From the NCBI RefSeq assembly GCF_014650595.1, contig NZ_BMVG01000006.1:186001-250000 (forward strand): a DNA stretch of 64,000 nucleotides. Direction: 5' to 3'. The notes below the pieces were generated by a model. The model made no database searches, was not told where the DNA came from, and worked only from the letters and a program-made list of their open reading frames with translations. The DNA comes from Streptomyces alanosinicus (lineage in GTDB: Bacteria; Actinomycetota; Actinomycetes; Streptomycetales; Streptomycetaceae). Position 1 is the stretch's first letter. Each line of letters begins with the position of its first letter. The position numbers and the translations under genes are program-made. Below are positions 23,590-31,194 of this stretch, one piece after another.

Positions 23590-24495
23590 ATGGATCTGGC
23601 CTTGCTGCGCACCTTCGTCACTGTGCACCGGGCCGGTTCCTTCACCCGCGCCGCCGCTCTGCTCGGCCTCTCCCAGCCCGCGGTCACCTCACAGATCCGC
23701 ACGCTGGAACGGCAGCTGGGAAAGCCTCTCTTCCTGCGGCAGGCGCGCGGGGTGACCCCGACGACCATCGGTGACGAACTCGCGCACAAGGCGGCACCTC
23801 ACCTCGACGCGCTGGTGGAGATAGCCGAGAGCGGCCTTGACGACGAGTCCTCGCTCAGAACCCTGCATCTGGCCGGCCCGCCCGAGTTCACCGCCGAACG
23901 CGCCCTGCCTGCCCTGACAGAGCTGACCGGTGATGACGGCCAGGGGTTCGCGCTCCGCGCCTCGTTCGGCACCGCGGAGGAAGCACTGGAAGGACTGGCC
24001 TCCGGACACCATGATCTGGCCATCAGCACAGCCCGACCGCGGGGTGCTCTGCTGACCGCGACTCCGCTCTGCGACGAGGAGCATGTGCTGATCGCCGCCC
24101 CTCGCTGGGCGGAGCGCATCGGTGCCGAGGCGCTCTGTCTGAAGGGGGCTCCGGCCCTGGAGAATCTGCCCGTGGTCGAGGTCCACGAGTCGCTGCCGTT
24201 CGTCTCGCGCTACTGGGCCTCCGTCTTCGACTCCCGCCCGGCCGCCTCAGGCACGATCATCGTCCCGGATCTGCGGGCGGTGCTCGCCTGCGCCATCGCC
24301 GGCGCCGGACTCGCGGTGCTGCCCCGGTATCTCTGCGCCGCGGCCCTCGCCGACGGCACGGTCGCGGCGCTGAACGACCCGGTGGTGCCGCCGCTGCGCA
24401 CCTACTTCCTGGTGGTACGCACCGGCACCCTCGCCATGCCTCATATAGCGCGGGCTCATGAGTGGCTTCAGCGGGCCGCTGCGGCCTGGTGCTGA
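23590..24495 (+). CDS. LysR-family transcriptional regulator
   Basis: The 301-residue protein has an N-terminal winged helix, DLALLRTFVTVHRAGSFTRAAALLGLSQPAVTSQIRTLE, and a two-lobed effector domain with a C-terminal AGAGLAVLPRYLC segment. The target is unknown: neighbours on both sides run in the same direction, so there is no divergent partner. The 217-bp upstream gap is AT-rich for this genome; it holds TATAGT (23534-23539) and TCTGTC...GACAGA arms (23487-23517) that may be promoter and operator. Confidence 0.9.
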   Translation: MDLALLRTFVTVHRAGSFTRAAALLGLSQPAVTSQIRTLERQLGKPLFLRQARGVTPTTIGDELAHKAAPHLDALVEIAESGLDDESSLRTLHLAGPPEFTAERALPALTELTGDDGQGFALRASFGTAEEALEGLASGHHDLAISTARPRGALLTATPLCDEEHVLIAAPRWAERIGAEALCLKGAPALENLPVVEVHESLPFVSRYWASVFDSRPAASGTIIVPDLRAVLACAIAGAGLAVLPRYLCAAALADGTVAALNDPVVPPLRTYFLVVRTGTLAMPHIARAHEWLQRAAAAWC

Positions 24496-24548
24496 GATCT
24501 TCCGGCACAGCGTCCACCCACGGCGGTGGCATGGTGACGCCTTGCGAT

Positions 24549-24562
24549 GTTTCACGTGGAAC
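24549..24562. promoter_or_regulatory. parS: parS-like variant between LysR and Nudix genes
   Basis: GTTTCACGTGGAAC has one mismatch to the parS palindrome. It lies 22 bp upstream of the Nudix ATG. Confidence 0.65.
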
Positions 24563-24583
24563 CAGCCGGGCCACATTTCTCCC

Positions 24584-25066
24584 ATGACCGTCCGACCCGT
24601 GGTCAAGCGCACCGCCCGTGCCGTTCTTCTGGACGGTGACGACCTGATCCTGATCAAGCGCACCAAGTCCGGCGTCGATCCCTACTGGGTCACCCCCGGT
24701 GGCGGGGTCGAGCCCACAGACCCGACCGTCGTGGACGCACTGCACCGAGAGGTGTCCGAGGAACTCGGCGCCAAGATCACCGATGTGGTGCCCTGCTTCG
24801 TGGACACCGTCGAGCACATCGGCGAAGACGGCGGCGCGACCGGAGTGAAGGTGCAGCACTTCTTCGTCTGCCGGCTGGAGTCGATGGACCCGGCCCTGCG
24901 CCACGGCCCCGAAGTGGACGAGCCCGCCGGTGAGTACGAGATCGTTCGTGTGCCATTCACCCGCGTCGGCATCGCCTCCGTCCACCTTGTCCCGTTGTCG
25001 CTGCGCCACTATCTGGACGGCAACATCGAGGGTGTCCGCGCGATGCACGCTCCCGACCTCGGTTAG
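24584..25066 (+). CDS. Nudix hydrolase
   Basis: This 160-residue pyrophosphohydrolase of the GX5EX7REUXEEXGU family has the box GGVEPTDPTVVDALHREVSEELGA. The REUXEE metal site is complete, while the earlier non-catalytic Glu is replaced by Pro. The substrate could be a nucleoside diphosphate derivative; none can be named. ATG 24584 was chosen because upstream codons cover a parS-like site. It ends five bases before the converging flavohaemoglobin gene. Confidence 0.88.
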   Translation: MTVRPVVKRTARAVLLDGDDLILIKRTKSGVDPYWVTPGGGVEPTDPTVVDALHREVSEELGAKITDVVPCFVDTVEHIGEDGGATGVKVQHFFVCRLESMDPALRHGPEVDEPAGEYEIVRVPFTRVGIASVHLVPLSLRHYLDGNIEGVRAMHAPDLG

Positions 25067-25071
25067 CGCGC

Positions 25072-26412
25072 TCAGCTCCCGACGACGAGCAGTTCCTCCA
25101 GCGAGTCGTGCCGTATACGGCTCGATGGGATGCCGATGTCCCGGAGCGTGTCGATCCCGCTGCGGATCATTCCGGGCGGACCGGAGAGATAGGCGTCGTA
25201 CTCGTTCCAGGGGCCGTAGTCGCGCAGAGCGTCGGGAAGCCGGAGGCGCGCCTGCTGGTCGACAACCGCACGGACCGACAGCCAGGGGTGGCTCTGCTGG
25301 AGTCGGAGCAGGGTGTCGATGTCGTAGAGGTCGCGGTCGGTGCGGGCGCCGTAGAAGACCTCGACAGGCCGCCGCGCCCCACGCTCGGCGACATCCTCGA
25401 CCAGCGCCCTGATGGGTGCTATGCCGGTGCCGCCGCCCAGGCAGAGCAGTCCGCTGTCGGTTGTGTGGTCGACGGTCATCGACCCGGTCGGCGGACCGAG
25501 GCGTATGACGTCACCGGGCCGGGCGCGGCGCACCAGCGCGTTGGAGACCCAGCCGGCCGACACGGCCTTCACATGGAAGGTCAGCAGTCCGTCCGGGCGG
25601 GGCGCGGAGGCGAAGGAATAGTGCCGCCACACGCGTGGCCACCAGGGTGTCTCCACGCTCGTGTACTGACCGGCGAGGAAGGAATAGGGCTGGTCCGGGC
25701 GGACGGTGAGGATCGCGACATCGGGGGTTCTGAGATCGTGGGCGACGATCTCGGCATGCCACCAGGCCGGGGACCGCAGTTCGTCCGCCGCCGCAGCGTC
25801 GATCATCACCTGGGCCATGGTCGTGTAGGCCCGAACCCAGGCCGCCTCCATCTCCGGGCTCCACACGGCGGGGGCGTAGGTGCTCAACGCTCCGATCAGG
25901 CACTCTCCGACGGCCGGATAGTGCTCGGCAAGCGTCCCGTACTTGCGGTGTCCACGGCCGAGGTCGCGCAGATAGTCGACGAGGACCGGAGTGTTGTCCA
26001 AGTGCTCGGCCGCGGTGAGCAGCGCCTTCAGCAGGCGGTCCCGCTGGGTGTCCATCGCGGGCGGGAACAGAGCGCGCAGGTCGGGACGGCGGATGAAGAG
26101 CAGTGCGTAGAAGTAGGACGTGACCTTGTCGGCGATCGGCCCTATCTCGGTCATCGTGCGGCGTATGAGGACGGTGTCCGCGGACGCCTCCCCACCGGGC
26201 GCCACCCGCTGGGCCGGCCCGTGCTCTGGGGCCGTCCCATGGTGCTGTGGGGCCGACCTGTGCTGTGGAGACGGTGCGGCCACCACGCGCGGGCTTTCGT
26301 GCACCGCGTGGCCGGCGTCCCTGGGCGAAGCAGGCAGAGTCTTGCGTGGCGCGAACCAGCCGTCCCCGCCCGACATGCCGTTCTCTCCCGGCGTGGTGGT
26401 CGGAGCGTCCAT
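25072..26412 (-). CDS. Flavohaemoglobin-like protein: globin plus FAD/NAD(P)H reductase
   Basis: This 446-residue predicted haem protein may act as NO dioxygenase or another O2/NO enzyme. The N-terminal 65 residues are Pro/His/Gly rich and disordered. The globin domain (about 75-215) has GHRKYGTLAEHYPAVGECL, where the His aligns with the proximal F8 His of Hmp. Then come a FAD-binding barrel with WRHYSFASAP and GWVSNALV, and an NAD-binding part with GGGTGIAPIRALVED and FYGARTDRDLYD. ATG 26412 is favoured over an earlier in-frame start at 26454. It converges on the Nudix gene. Confidence 0.85.
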   Translation of the reverse strand: MDAPTTTPGENGMSGGDGWFAPRKTLPASPRDAGHAVHESPRVVAAPSPQHRSAPQHHGTAPEHGPAQRVAPGGEASADTVLIRRTMTEIGPIADKVTSYFYALLFIRRPDLRALFPPAMDTQRDRLLKALLTAAEHLDNTPVLVDYLRDLGRGHRKYGTLAEHYPAVGECLIGALSTYAPAVWSPEMEAAWVRAYTTMAQVMIDAAAADELRSPAWWHAEIVAHDLRTPDVAILTVRPDQPYSFLAGQYTSVETPWWPRVWRHYSFASAPRPDGLLTFHVKAVSAGWVSNALVRRARPGDVIRLGPPTGSMTVDHTTDSGLLCLGGGTGIAPIRALVEDVAERGARRPVEVFYGARTDRDLYDIDTLLRLQQSHPWLSVRAVVDQQARLRLPDALRDYGPWNEYDAYLSGPPGMIRSGIDTLRDIGIPSSRIRHDSLEELLVVGS

Positions 26413-26604
26413 GGTGTGCCCTCGCCTCGAACGTCTTGCGGTCGGTCTGCGCACCTCCCCGGAAGGTGCATCCTTTCCCCCGGCGGACGGTCAGCCGTAG
26501 AACGGCGTGAACCGGAGTCGACCCTACCGGCCATCGCCAAACACACAAGTCCCCCCTTGCTCCCTCACAAATCGGACAAGAAGGTGGACGACGCGGTCCG
26601 GTAG

Positions 26605-27237
26605 CTAGCGGGCAGGGCGCACCAAGGCGTAGGCATCCCACAGATCCCGCCCAGCGTAGGAGTGGGTCGCGAGTCCGGCCAGATGGGCATCCGCATTGAC
26701 CGCCACGGAAACCGGTACGGCAGCAAACAGCTCCTTGTCCGACGACGAGTCGCCATAGGCCACGCAGTCCGCCCGCACCACTCCGAACTCCTCGCAGAGC
26801 CGGTCCGCGATGGCCACCTTGGCCGCCGCGCTGAGCACCCCGGACGGGTCGACGGGCTCGGTGAACGGCACGGCCGGGAATCCGGACCCGTGCGCCGCGT
26901 GAGCGCCCCACTCGAGAAGGCGTTCCACGAAGAAGGACGGCGAGAGTGACACGACTGCGCAGTAGTCGCCCGTGCTTCTGATCTCTGCCCAGACGTCACG
27001 AATGCGGGCCAGCCAGGGGGCGGCCGCGAATGCAGCGCTGACATGGGCGTCGGTCAGATCGGTCCACAGGTCGTACACCTGCGCCGCATACTCCGGCGGA
27101 CCGATCCGCCCTTCCGCGATCGCCCGGTCCAGTGCCACGGTCTCCGCTTCCCGTCCCAACTGGCGCGAAATCTCCACCGGTGCCGTACTCCCGTGCAGCA
27201 ACGTACCGTCGAGATCGAAGAGATGAAGTCTCGCCAT
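26605..27237 (-). CDS. HAD-superfamily hydrolase, SerB-like
   Basis: This 210-residue phosphatase of the HAD fold has motif I LFDLDGTLL at the N-terminus, motif II VVSLSPSF, a basic motif III region near KVAIADRL, and motif IV AYGDSSSDKELF. The cap is helical, as in phosphoserine phosphatase and its relatives. The substrate is unknown. The ATG faces a parS site 26 bases upstream. A GNAT gene is divergent. Confidence 0.85.
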   Translation of the reverse strand: MARLHLFDLDGTLLHGSTAPVEISRQLGREAETVALDRAIAEGRIGPPEYAAQVYDLWTDLTDAHVSAAFAAAPWLARIRDVWAEIRSTGDYCAVVSLSPSFFVERLLEWGAHAAHGSGFPAVPFTEPVDPSGVLSAAAKVAIADRLCEEFGVVRADCVAYGDSSSDKELFAAVPVSVAVNADAHLAGLATHSYAGRDLWDAYALVRPAR

Positions 27238-27262
27238 GGCCCGAGGCTAACCGGCTGCGGAT

Positions 27263-27276
27263 GTTTCACGTGAAAC
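27263..27276. promoter_or_regulatory. parS: parS site between HAD and GNAT genes
   Basis: A perfect GTTTCACGTGAAAC lies in the gap between the divergent HAD and GNAT genes. Confidence 0.92.
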
Positions 27277-27386
27277 ACGTCCTGCTGCCCCTTGGCTGTG
27301 CATATGGCTACGGCATGGCCAAAAGCACGTGTGTCTGCGGCGAAACGGGTGGACGCCGGGGCCACCGGTCGGACAGCCTGACCTGC

Positions 27387-28253
27387 GTGTCGACTCCTTC
27401 CCTCGCTGCTCTGCCCATCCGCCGTCTGACGCTTCGCGATCTCACCGCCTGCGCCGACTTGTCCGAGGACCGGGGGTGGCCACGCGAGGAGCACAAGTGG
27501 GGCTTGCTCCTCGCGGCCGGAAAGGGCTTCGGTATCGACGACCCCGAGGGAGGTCTCGTCGCCGCGTGCGTCGTCACGGAGTACGGCTCGTGGGAGCGCT
27601 CGGATCTCGCTGCCGTCGGTATGGTTCTGGTCGCCGAACGCCATGCCCGTCGGGGCGTAGGGCGCCGTTTGATGTGCCATGTGGTGTCGACCATGGGCAC
27701 CACTCCGCTCACCCTGCATGCCACGCCCAACGGCCGTCCTCTGTACGAAGAACTGGGCTTCAAGGTGATGGGCCGGGCAGAGATGCTGAGGGGCCACTTC
27801 ACTCCCGGCGGGCCGGAAGCCGACGTTCTCACCCGTGCCGCTACGGCGGAGGACCTTCCCTCGATCCTGCGGATCGACGAGGAGGTGTTCGGTGTGGACC
27901 GCACTCCCCTGATCACCCGGCTGCCCGCTTTCGCCGACCAGCTGCGAGTGGCCGAGGAGAACGGCCGGATCATCGGCTACTCGGCCGCGTGGCCCAATAT
28001 GGACACCCATGTCGTCGGCCCGCTGATCGCCCGGGACACGAAGACCGCCCAAGCCCTCATCGCCTCGCTGGCGGCCTGTACGGACCGTCCGCTGCGCACC
28101 GACATCGACACACGTCATGAGGAGCTGCTGACCTGGGCGAAGGAGCGGGGGCTGGCCTCCGTGGCCTTCAACACGGTCATGACGTACGGCATCACGGATC
28201 TGCCGGGCGACTGGACCCGCCGGTTCGCACCCCTGACCGTGGCCGCCGGCTGA
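27387..28253 (+). CDS. Two-domain GNAT N-acetyltransferase
   Basis: This cytosolic protein of about 288 residues has an N-terminal GNAT domain with MVLVAERHARRGVGRRLMCHV (the acetyl-CoA pyrophosphate loop is ARRGVGRRL) and a second GNAT-like half with AATAEDLPSILRIDEEVFGVDRTPLI. The substrate is unknown. The open frame extends back to 27132, across the parS site and opposite the HAD gene, which is unlikely to be coding. GTG 27387 is the chosen start; ATG 27315 is possible, and neither has a strong Shine-Dalgarno. Confidence 0.75.
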   Translation: MSTPSLAALPIRRLTLRDLTACADLSEDRGWPREEHKWGLLLAAGKGFGIDDPEGGLVAACVVTEYGSWERSDLAAVGMVLVAERHARRGVGRRLMCHVVSTMGTTPLTLHATPNGRPLYEELGFKVMGRAEMLRGHFTPGGPEADVLTRAATAEDLPSILRIDEEVFGVDRTPLITRLPAFADQLRVAEENGRIIGYSAAWPNMDTHVVGPLIARDTKTAQALIASLAACTDRPLRTDIDTRHEELLTWAKERGLASVAFNTVMTYGITDLPGDWTRRFAPLTVAAG

Positions 28254-28271
28254 GCCGTCGCACGACGAACG

Positions 28272-28302
28272 CAGGCCCCGCCGCATCGTGCGGCGGGGCC
28301 TG
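28272..28302. terminator. Hairpin between converging GNAT and HbpS-like genes
   Basis: Perfect 14-bp arms CAGGCCCCGCCGCA and TGCGGCGGGGCCTG flank a three-base TCG loop. It serves both converging genes, without a U tract, as is common in Streptomyces. Confidence 0.85.
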
Positions 28303-28327
28303 GGTCGTCCATGCGAAGGTCGCGTGA

Positions 28328-28747
28328 TCAGGCGAGGGCCTGCACCGCGGCGGTGGCGAAGCCGTGGTCCTGCTCCGGCGCACCGCCGCCGATACCGATG
28401 GCGCCGATCAGCCGGCCGTCCCGGTGGACGGGCACACCGCCCGCGATGAACAGCAGGGGCCGGTCGAGGGCCGTCGGCAGCGTGTGGAACAGCCCACCGG
28501 GCTGGACGGCGTCGACCAGATCGGCGGTGGGGGCGTTCAGCTGCAGCGCCGTGTAGGCCTTGCGGGTGCTGGTCTCGCCGGAGATCAGCACGGCCCGGTC
28601 ATCGCGGCGAAAGGCGAGCAGATGGCCGCCGGCGTCCAGGACAGTGACGCTGACGGTGACCCCGGCGTCCTCGGCCGCGTGGCGGGCCGTGGCGACGAGC
28701 AGCTCGGCGTCCTCGATGGACAGCGGGGCGACGGCGGTGGTGCTCAT
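28328..28747 (-). CDS. HbpS/GlcG-like protein (PF03928)
   Basis: This 139-residue small alpha/beta protein of the DUF336 family has VTVSVTVLDAGGHLLAFRRDD, RKAYTALQL and GGVPVHRDGRLIGAIGIGGG, the whole core of the fold. Relatives include HbpS, which binds haem and senses redox with the SenS/SenR system in Streptomyces, and GlcG of the glycolate locus. There is no signal peptide here, so it is cytosolic. GAGGAGAG precedes the ATG. It may share a transcript with the MFS gene upstream on the same strand (113-bp gap). Confidence 0.85.
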   Translation of the reverse strand: MSTTAVAPLSIEDAELLVATARHAAEDAGVTVSVTVLDAGGHLLAFRRDDRAVLISGETSTRKAYTALQLNAPTADLVDAVQPGGLFHTLPTALDRPLLFIAGGVPVHRDGRLIGAIGIGGGAPEQDHGFATAAVQALA

Positions 28748-28860
28748 GGAGGTTCTCTCCTCGGGTGTTGCTGAGATGAGGGGCTTGCCGTTCCGGGGAC
28801 GTGCCGCGGAACGGAGATCTGCGGACAGCTGCGGCGAGGCGCTCTGCGGGTCTGAGGGGC

Positions 28861-30069
28861 TCAGTGTTGAGCCGGCGTCTGCTGACCGGTGGGCGCTCCG
28901 GAGGCGATCACCGTGCTGCGGCTGCCGTCGCGCCGCTCCAGCGCCGCCGAGAGGACGGCGAGGACCAGGGCGGCCGCGGCGAGGGCGGCACCGACCCAGT
29001 TGGGGGCCGTGTAGCCATAGCCGGCCGCGATCACGATGCCGCCGAGCCAGGCGGAGAGCGCGTTGCCCAGATTGAAGGCGCCGATGTTCACGGCCGACGC
29101 GAGCGTCGGAGCGCCGTGGGCTTGGTCGAGCACGCGCTTCTGCAGCGGCGGTACGGTCGCGAAGCCCAGGGCACCGATCAGGGTGATGGTGACGGCCGCC
29201 GCGATCTTGTCGTGGGCGGTGAGCGTGAAGAGGGCCAGCACCACGGCCAGGGCGCCCAGGGAGACGAACAGGATCGGCATCAGGGCACGGTCGGCGAACT
29301 TGCCGCCGACGAGATTGCCGCCGACCATGCCGAGGCCGAACAGGACCAGCAGCCAGGTGACCGAGCCGTCGGCGAAGCCCGCGATGTGGGTCATCATCGG
29401 CGCGATGTAGGTGATGGCCGCGAAGACACCGCCGAAACCGAGGACGGTCATCGCCATGGCAAGCAGGACCTGGGCGTTCTTGAAGGCGGCCAGCTCATGC
29501 CGCAGGTGCACTCCGTCGGGCCGCGGCAGCTCGGGCACCAGCTTGGCGACTCCGGCGAGACCGATCACCCCGAGAGCGGCGACGATGCCGAAGGTGACGC
29601 GCCAGCCGACATGCTGACCGATGAGCGTGCCCAGCGGGACGCCGACGACATTGGCGACGGTCAGTCCGGTGAACATCATGGCGATGGCGCCGGCCTTCTT
29701 GTGCGGGGCCACCAGTTCGGCCGCGACAACCGAACCTATGCCGAAGAAGGCGCCATGTGCGAGTGAGGCCACCACGCGTCCGATCAGCATGATCGCGAAG
29801 GCGGGCGCCACGGCGGAGAGCAGGTTTCCGACGATGAAGAGGCCCATCAGGAGCATCAGCATCCGCTTACGCGGGACCTTCGTGCCGAGCACGGTCATCA
29901 GCGGGGCGCCGATGACCACACCGAGCGCGTATCCGGTCACGAGCAGGCCCGCCGTGGGGATGGAGATCCCGAAGTCACCCGCTACCTGGGGCAGCAAGCC
30001 CATGATCACGAACTCGGTCGTTCCGATTCCGAAGGCCCCGATCGCGAGGGCCAGAAGCGCGAGAGGCAT
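28861..30069 (-). CDS. MFS drug/metabolite efflux transporter (DHA1 family)
   Basis: This 402-residue membrane protein with twelve helices begins MPLALLALAIGAFGIGTTEFVIMGLLPQVA, the entry to the AraJ/YdhP/Cml-type exporters. GYALGVVIGAPLM and RKRMLMLLMGLF are the helix 2-3 signature (motif A). The role is probably export of a small hydrophobic compound. ATG 30069 was preferred to an earlier start at 30120. It is divergent from a MarR-family gene, which probably regulates it. Confidence 0.88.
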   Translation of the reverse strand: MPLALLALAIGAFGIGTTEFVIMGLLPQVAGDFGISIPTAGLLVTGYALGVVIGAPLMTVLGTKVPRKRMLMLLMGLFIVGNLLSAVAPAFAIMLIGRVVASLAHGAFFGIGSVVAAELVAPHKKAGAIAMMFTGLTVANVVGVPLGTLIGQHVGWRVTFGIVAALGVIGLAGVAKLVPELPRPDGVHLRHELAAFKNAQVLLAMAMTVLGFGGVFAAITYIAPMMTHIAGFADGSVTWLLVLFGLGMVGGNLVGGKFADRALMPILFVSLGALAVVLALFTLTAHDKIAAAVTITLIGALGFATVPPLQKRVLDQAHGAPTLASAVNIGAFNLGNALSAWLGGIVIAAGYGYTAPNWVGAALAAAALVLAVLSAALERRDGSRSTVIASGAPTGQQTPAQH

Positions 30070-30108
30070 GGAGGGGTACACCTTCCCAGACGATTGCAGG
30101 AGCGCTTT

Positions 30109-30139
30109 GCATGCGTCCACAATAATTGCAGACGCGTGC
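30109..30139. promoter_or_regulatory. Inverted repeat between divergent MFS and MarR genes
   Basis: The arms GCATGCGTC (30109-30117) and GACGCGTGC (30131-30139) match at eight of nine positions around an AT-rich 13-bp centre, CACAATAATTGCA. The size and place suit a MarR-dimer operator controlling both genes. This is inferred from position and symmetry only. Confidence 0.55.
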
Positions 30140-30212
30140 TACCGGCAACCGCGCACTATCGCGGCTGTGCTCTATCCTTGGAGCAGCCGCTCCGGGACGG
30201 AGGAAAACGCCG

Positions 30213-30671
30213 ATGACAGCGACGGACCCCGCGCTCACCGCCCTCGCTCAGGGCTGGTGTGCCCTCTCTGCGCTGCACGGAAGGATCGAGGCACACATCG
30301 AGCGCGCCCTGCAGGCGAAGCACGACCTGAGCGTGCGCGAGTACTCCCTGCTCGATGTGCTGAGTCGGCAGCACGACGGCGAGGGCGGCCATCTGCAGAT
30401 GAAACAGGTCGCCGACGCGGTCGTCCTCAGCCAGAGCGCCACGACACGCCTGGTGACCCGGCTGGAGGACCGCGGCCTGCTGGAGCGCTATCTGTGCCCC
30501 ACCGATCGGCGCGGCATCTACACCAACGTCACCGAGGCGGGGCTGCGGCTGCTTCAGGAGGCACGGCCCACGAATGACGCCGCCCTGCGCGAGGCCCTGG
30601 ATGAGGCCTCCTTGAACCCGGAACTGACAGCATTGGTCAGGGCCGTGGAATCGCTGAACGCACCGGCATAG
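30213..30671 (+). CDS. MarR-family transcriptional regulator
   Basis: This 152-residue protein has winged-helix recognition parts LQMKQVADAVVLSQSATTRLVTRLEDRGLL and the wing YLCPTDRRGIYTNVTEAG. The flanking helices form the usual dimer interface. It probably represses the divergent MFS gene and itself. ATG 30213 is preceded by GGAGG. The GNAT gene at 30681 follows after nine bases and is likely co-transcribed. Confidence 0.9.
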   Translation: MTATDPALTALAQGWCALSALHGRIEAHIERALQAKHDLSVREYSLLDVLSRQHDGEGGHLQMKQVADAVVLSQSATTRLVTRLEDRGLLERYLCPTDRRGIYTNVTEAGLRLLQEARPTNDAALREALDEASLNPELTALVRAVESLNAPA

Positions 30672-30680
30672 GGTGCGCGT

Positions 30681-31133
30681 ATGGGAGATCTTGAAATACG
30701 GCATGCGACCGCCGACGACCTTCCGGCGATCGTCGCCATGCTCGCCGACGACCCCTTGGGCGCCCAGCGTGAGACCCCCGATGACATGACCCCCTACCGG
30801 GCCGCGCTGGAACACTTGGACGCCGACCCGAACCAGCACCTAGTCGTCGCCGTCCGTGAAGACCGCTTGGTCGGAACACTTCAGCTCAGCGTCATTCCCG
30901 GGCTCTCCCATCAGGGGATGAGCCGCGCGCTCATCGAGGCCGTGCGCATCCACGCAGACGAACGGGGCAGCGGGCTGGGAAGTCAGCTGATCGAGTGGGC
31001 GATCGACACGTCCCGGCAGTTCGGCTGCCGGATGGTCCAGCTGACGTCCGACAAGTCACGCACCGACGCCCATCGTTTCTACGAACGGCTCGGCTTCAGC
31101 GCCACGCACGAGGGCTTCAAGCTACGGCTTTGA
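30681..31133 (+). CDS. GNAT N-acetyltransferase
   Basis: This single GNAT domain of 150 residues has EIRHATADDLPAIVAML at the start, AVRIHADERGSGLGSQLIEWAI as the acetyl-CoA site and DAHRFYERLGFSATHEGFKLRL at the end. This is the pattern of small aminoglycoside- or amino-acid-type acetyltransferases. The substrate is unknown. It is likely expressed from the marR promoter and ends just before a parS-bearing terminator. Confidence 0.88.
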   Translation: MGDLEIRHATADDLPAIVAMLADDPLGAQRETPDDMTPYRAALEHLDADPNQHLVVAVREDRLVGTLQLSVIPGLSHQGMSRALIEAVRIHADERGSGLGSQLIEWAIDTSRQFGCRMVQLTSDKSRTDAHRFYERLGFSATHEGFKLRL

Positions 31134-31157
31134 AAAATCGCGGGACCACAACGCGAT

Positions 31158-31189
31158 GGGGGGTGTGTTTCACGTGAAACACACCCCCC
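31158..31189. terminator. parS: 32-bp perfect palindrome with central parS between converging genes
   Basis: Six G and six C bases bracket TGTGTTTCACGTGAAACACA; the full 32 bases are perfectly symmetrical. The parS site is 31167-31180. It lies between converging GNAT and hydrolase genes and would form a 16-bp RNA hairpin in either direction. Confidence 0.88.
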
Positions 31190-31194
31190 AAGAC

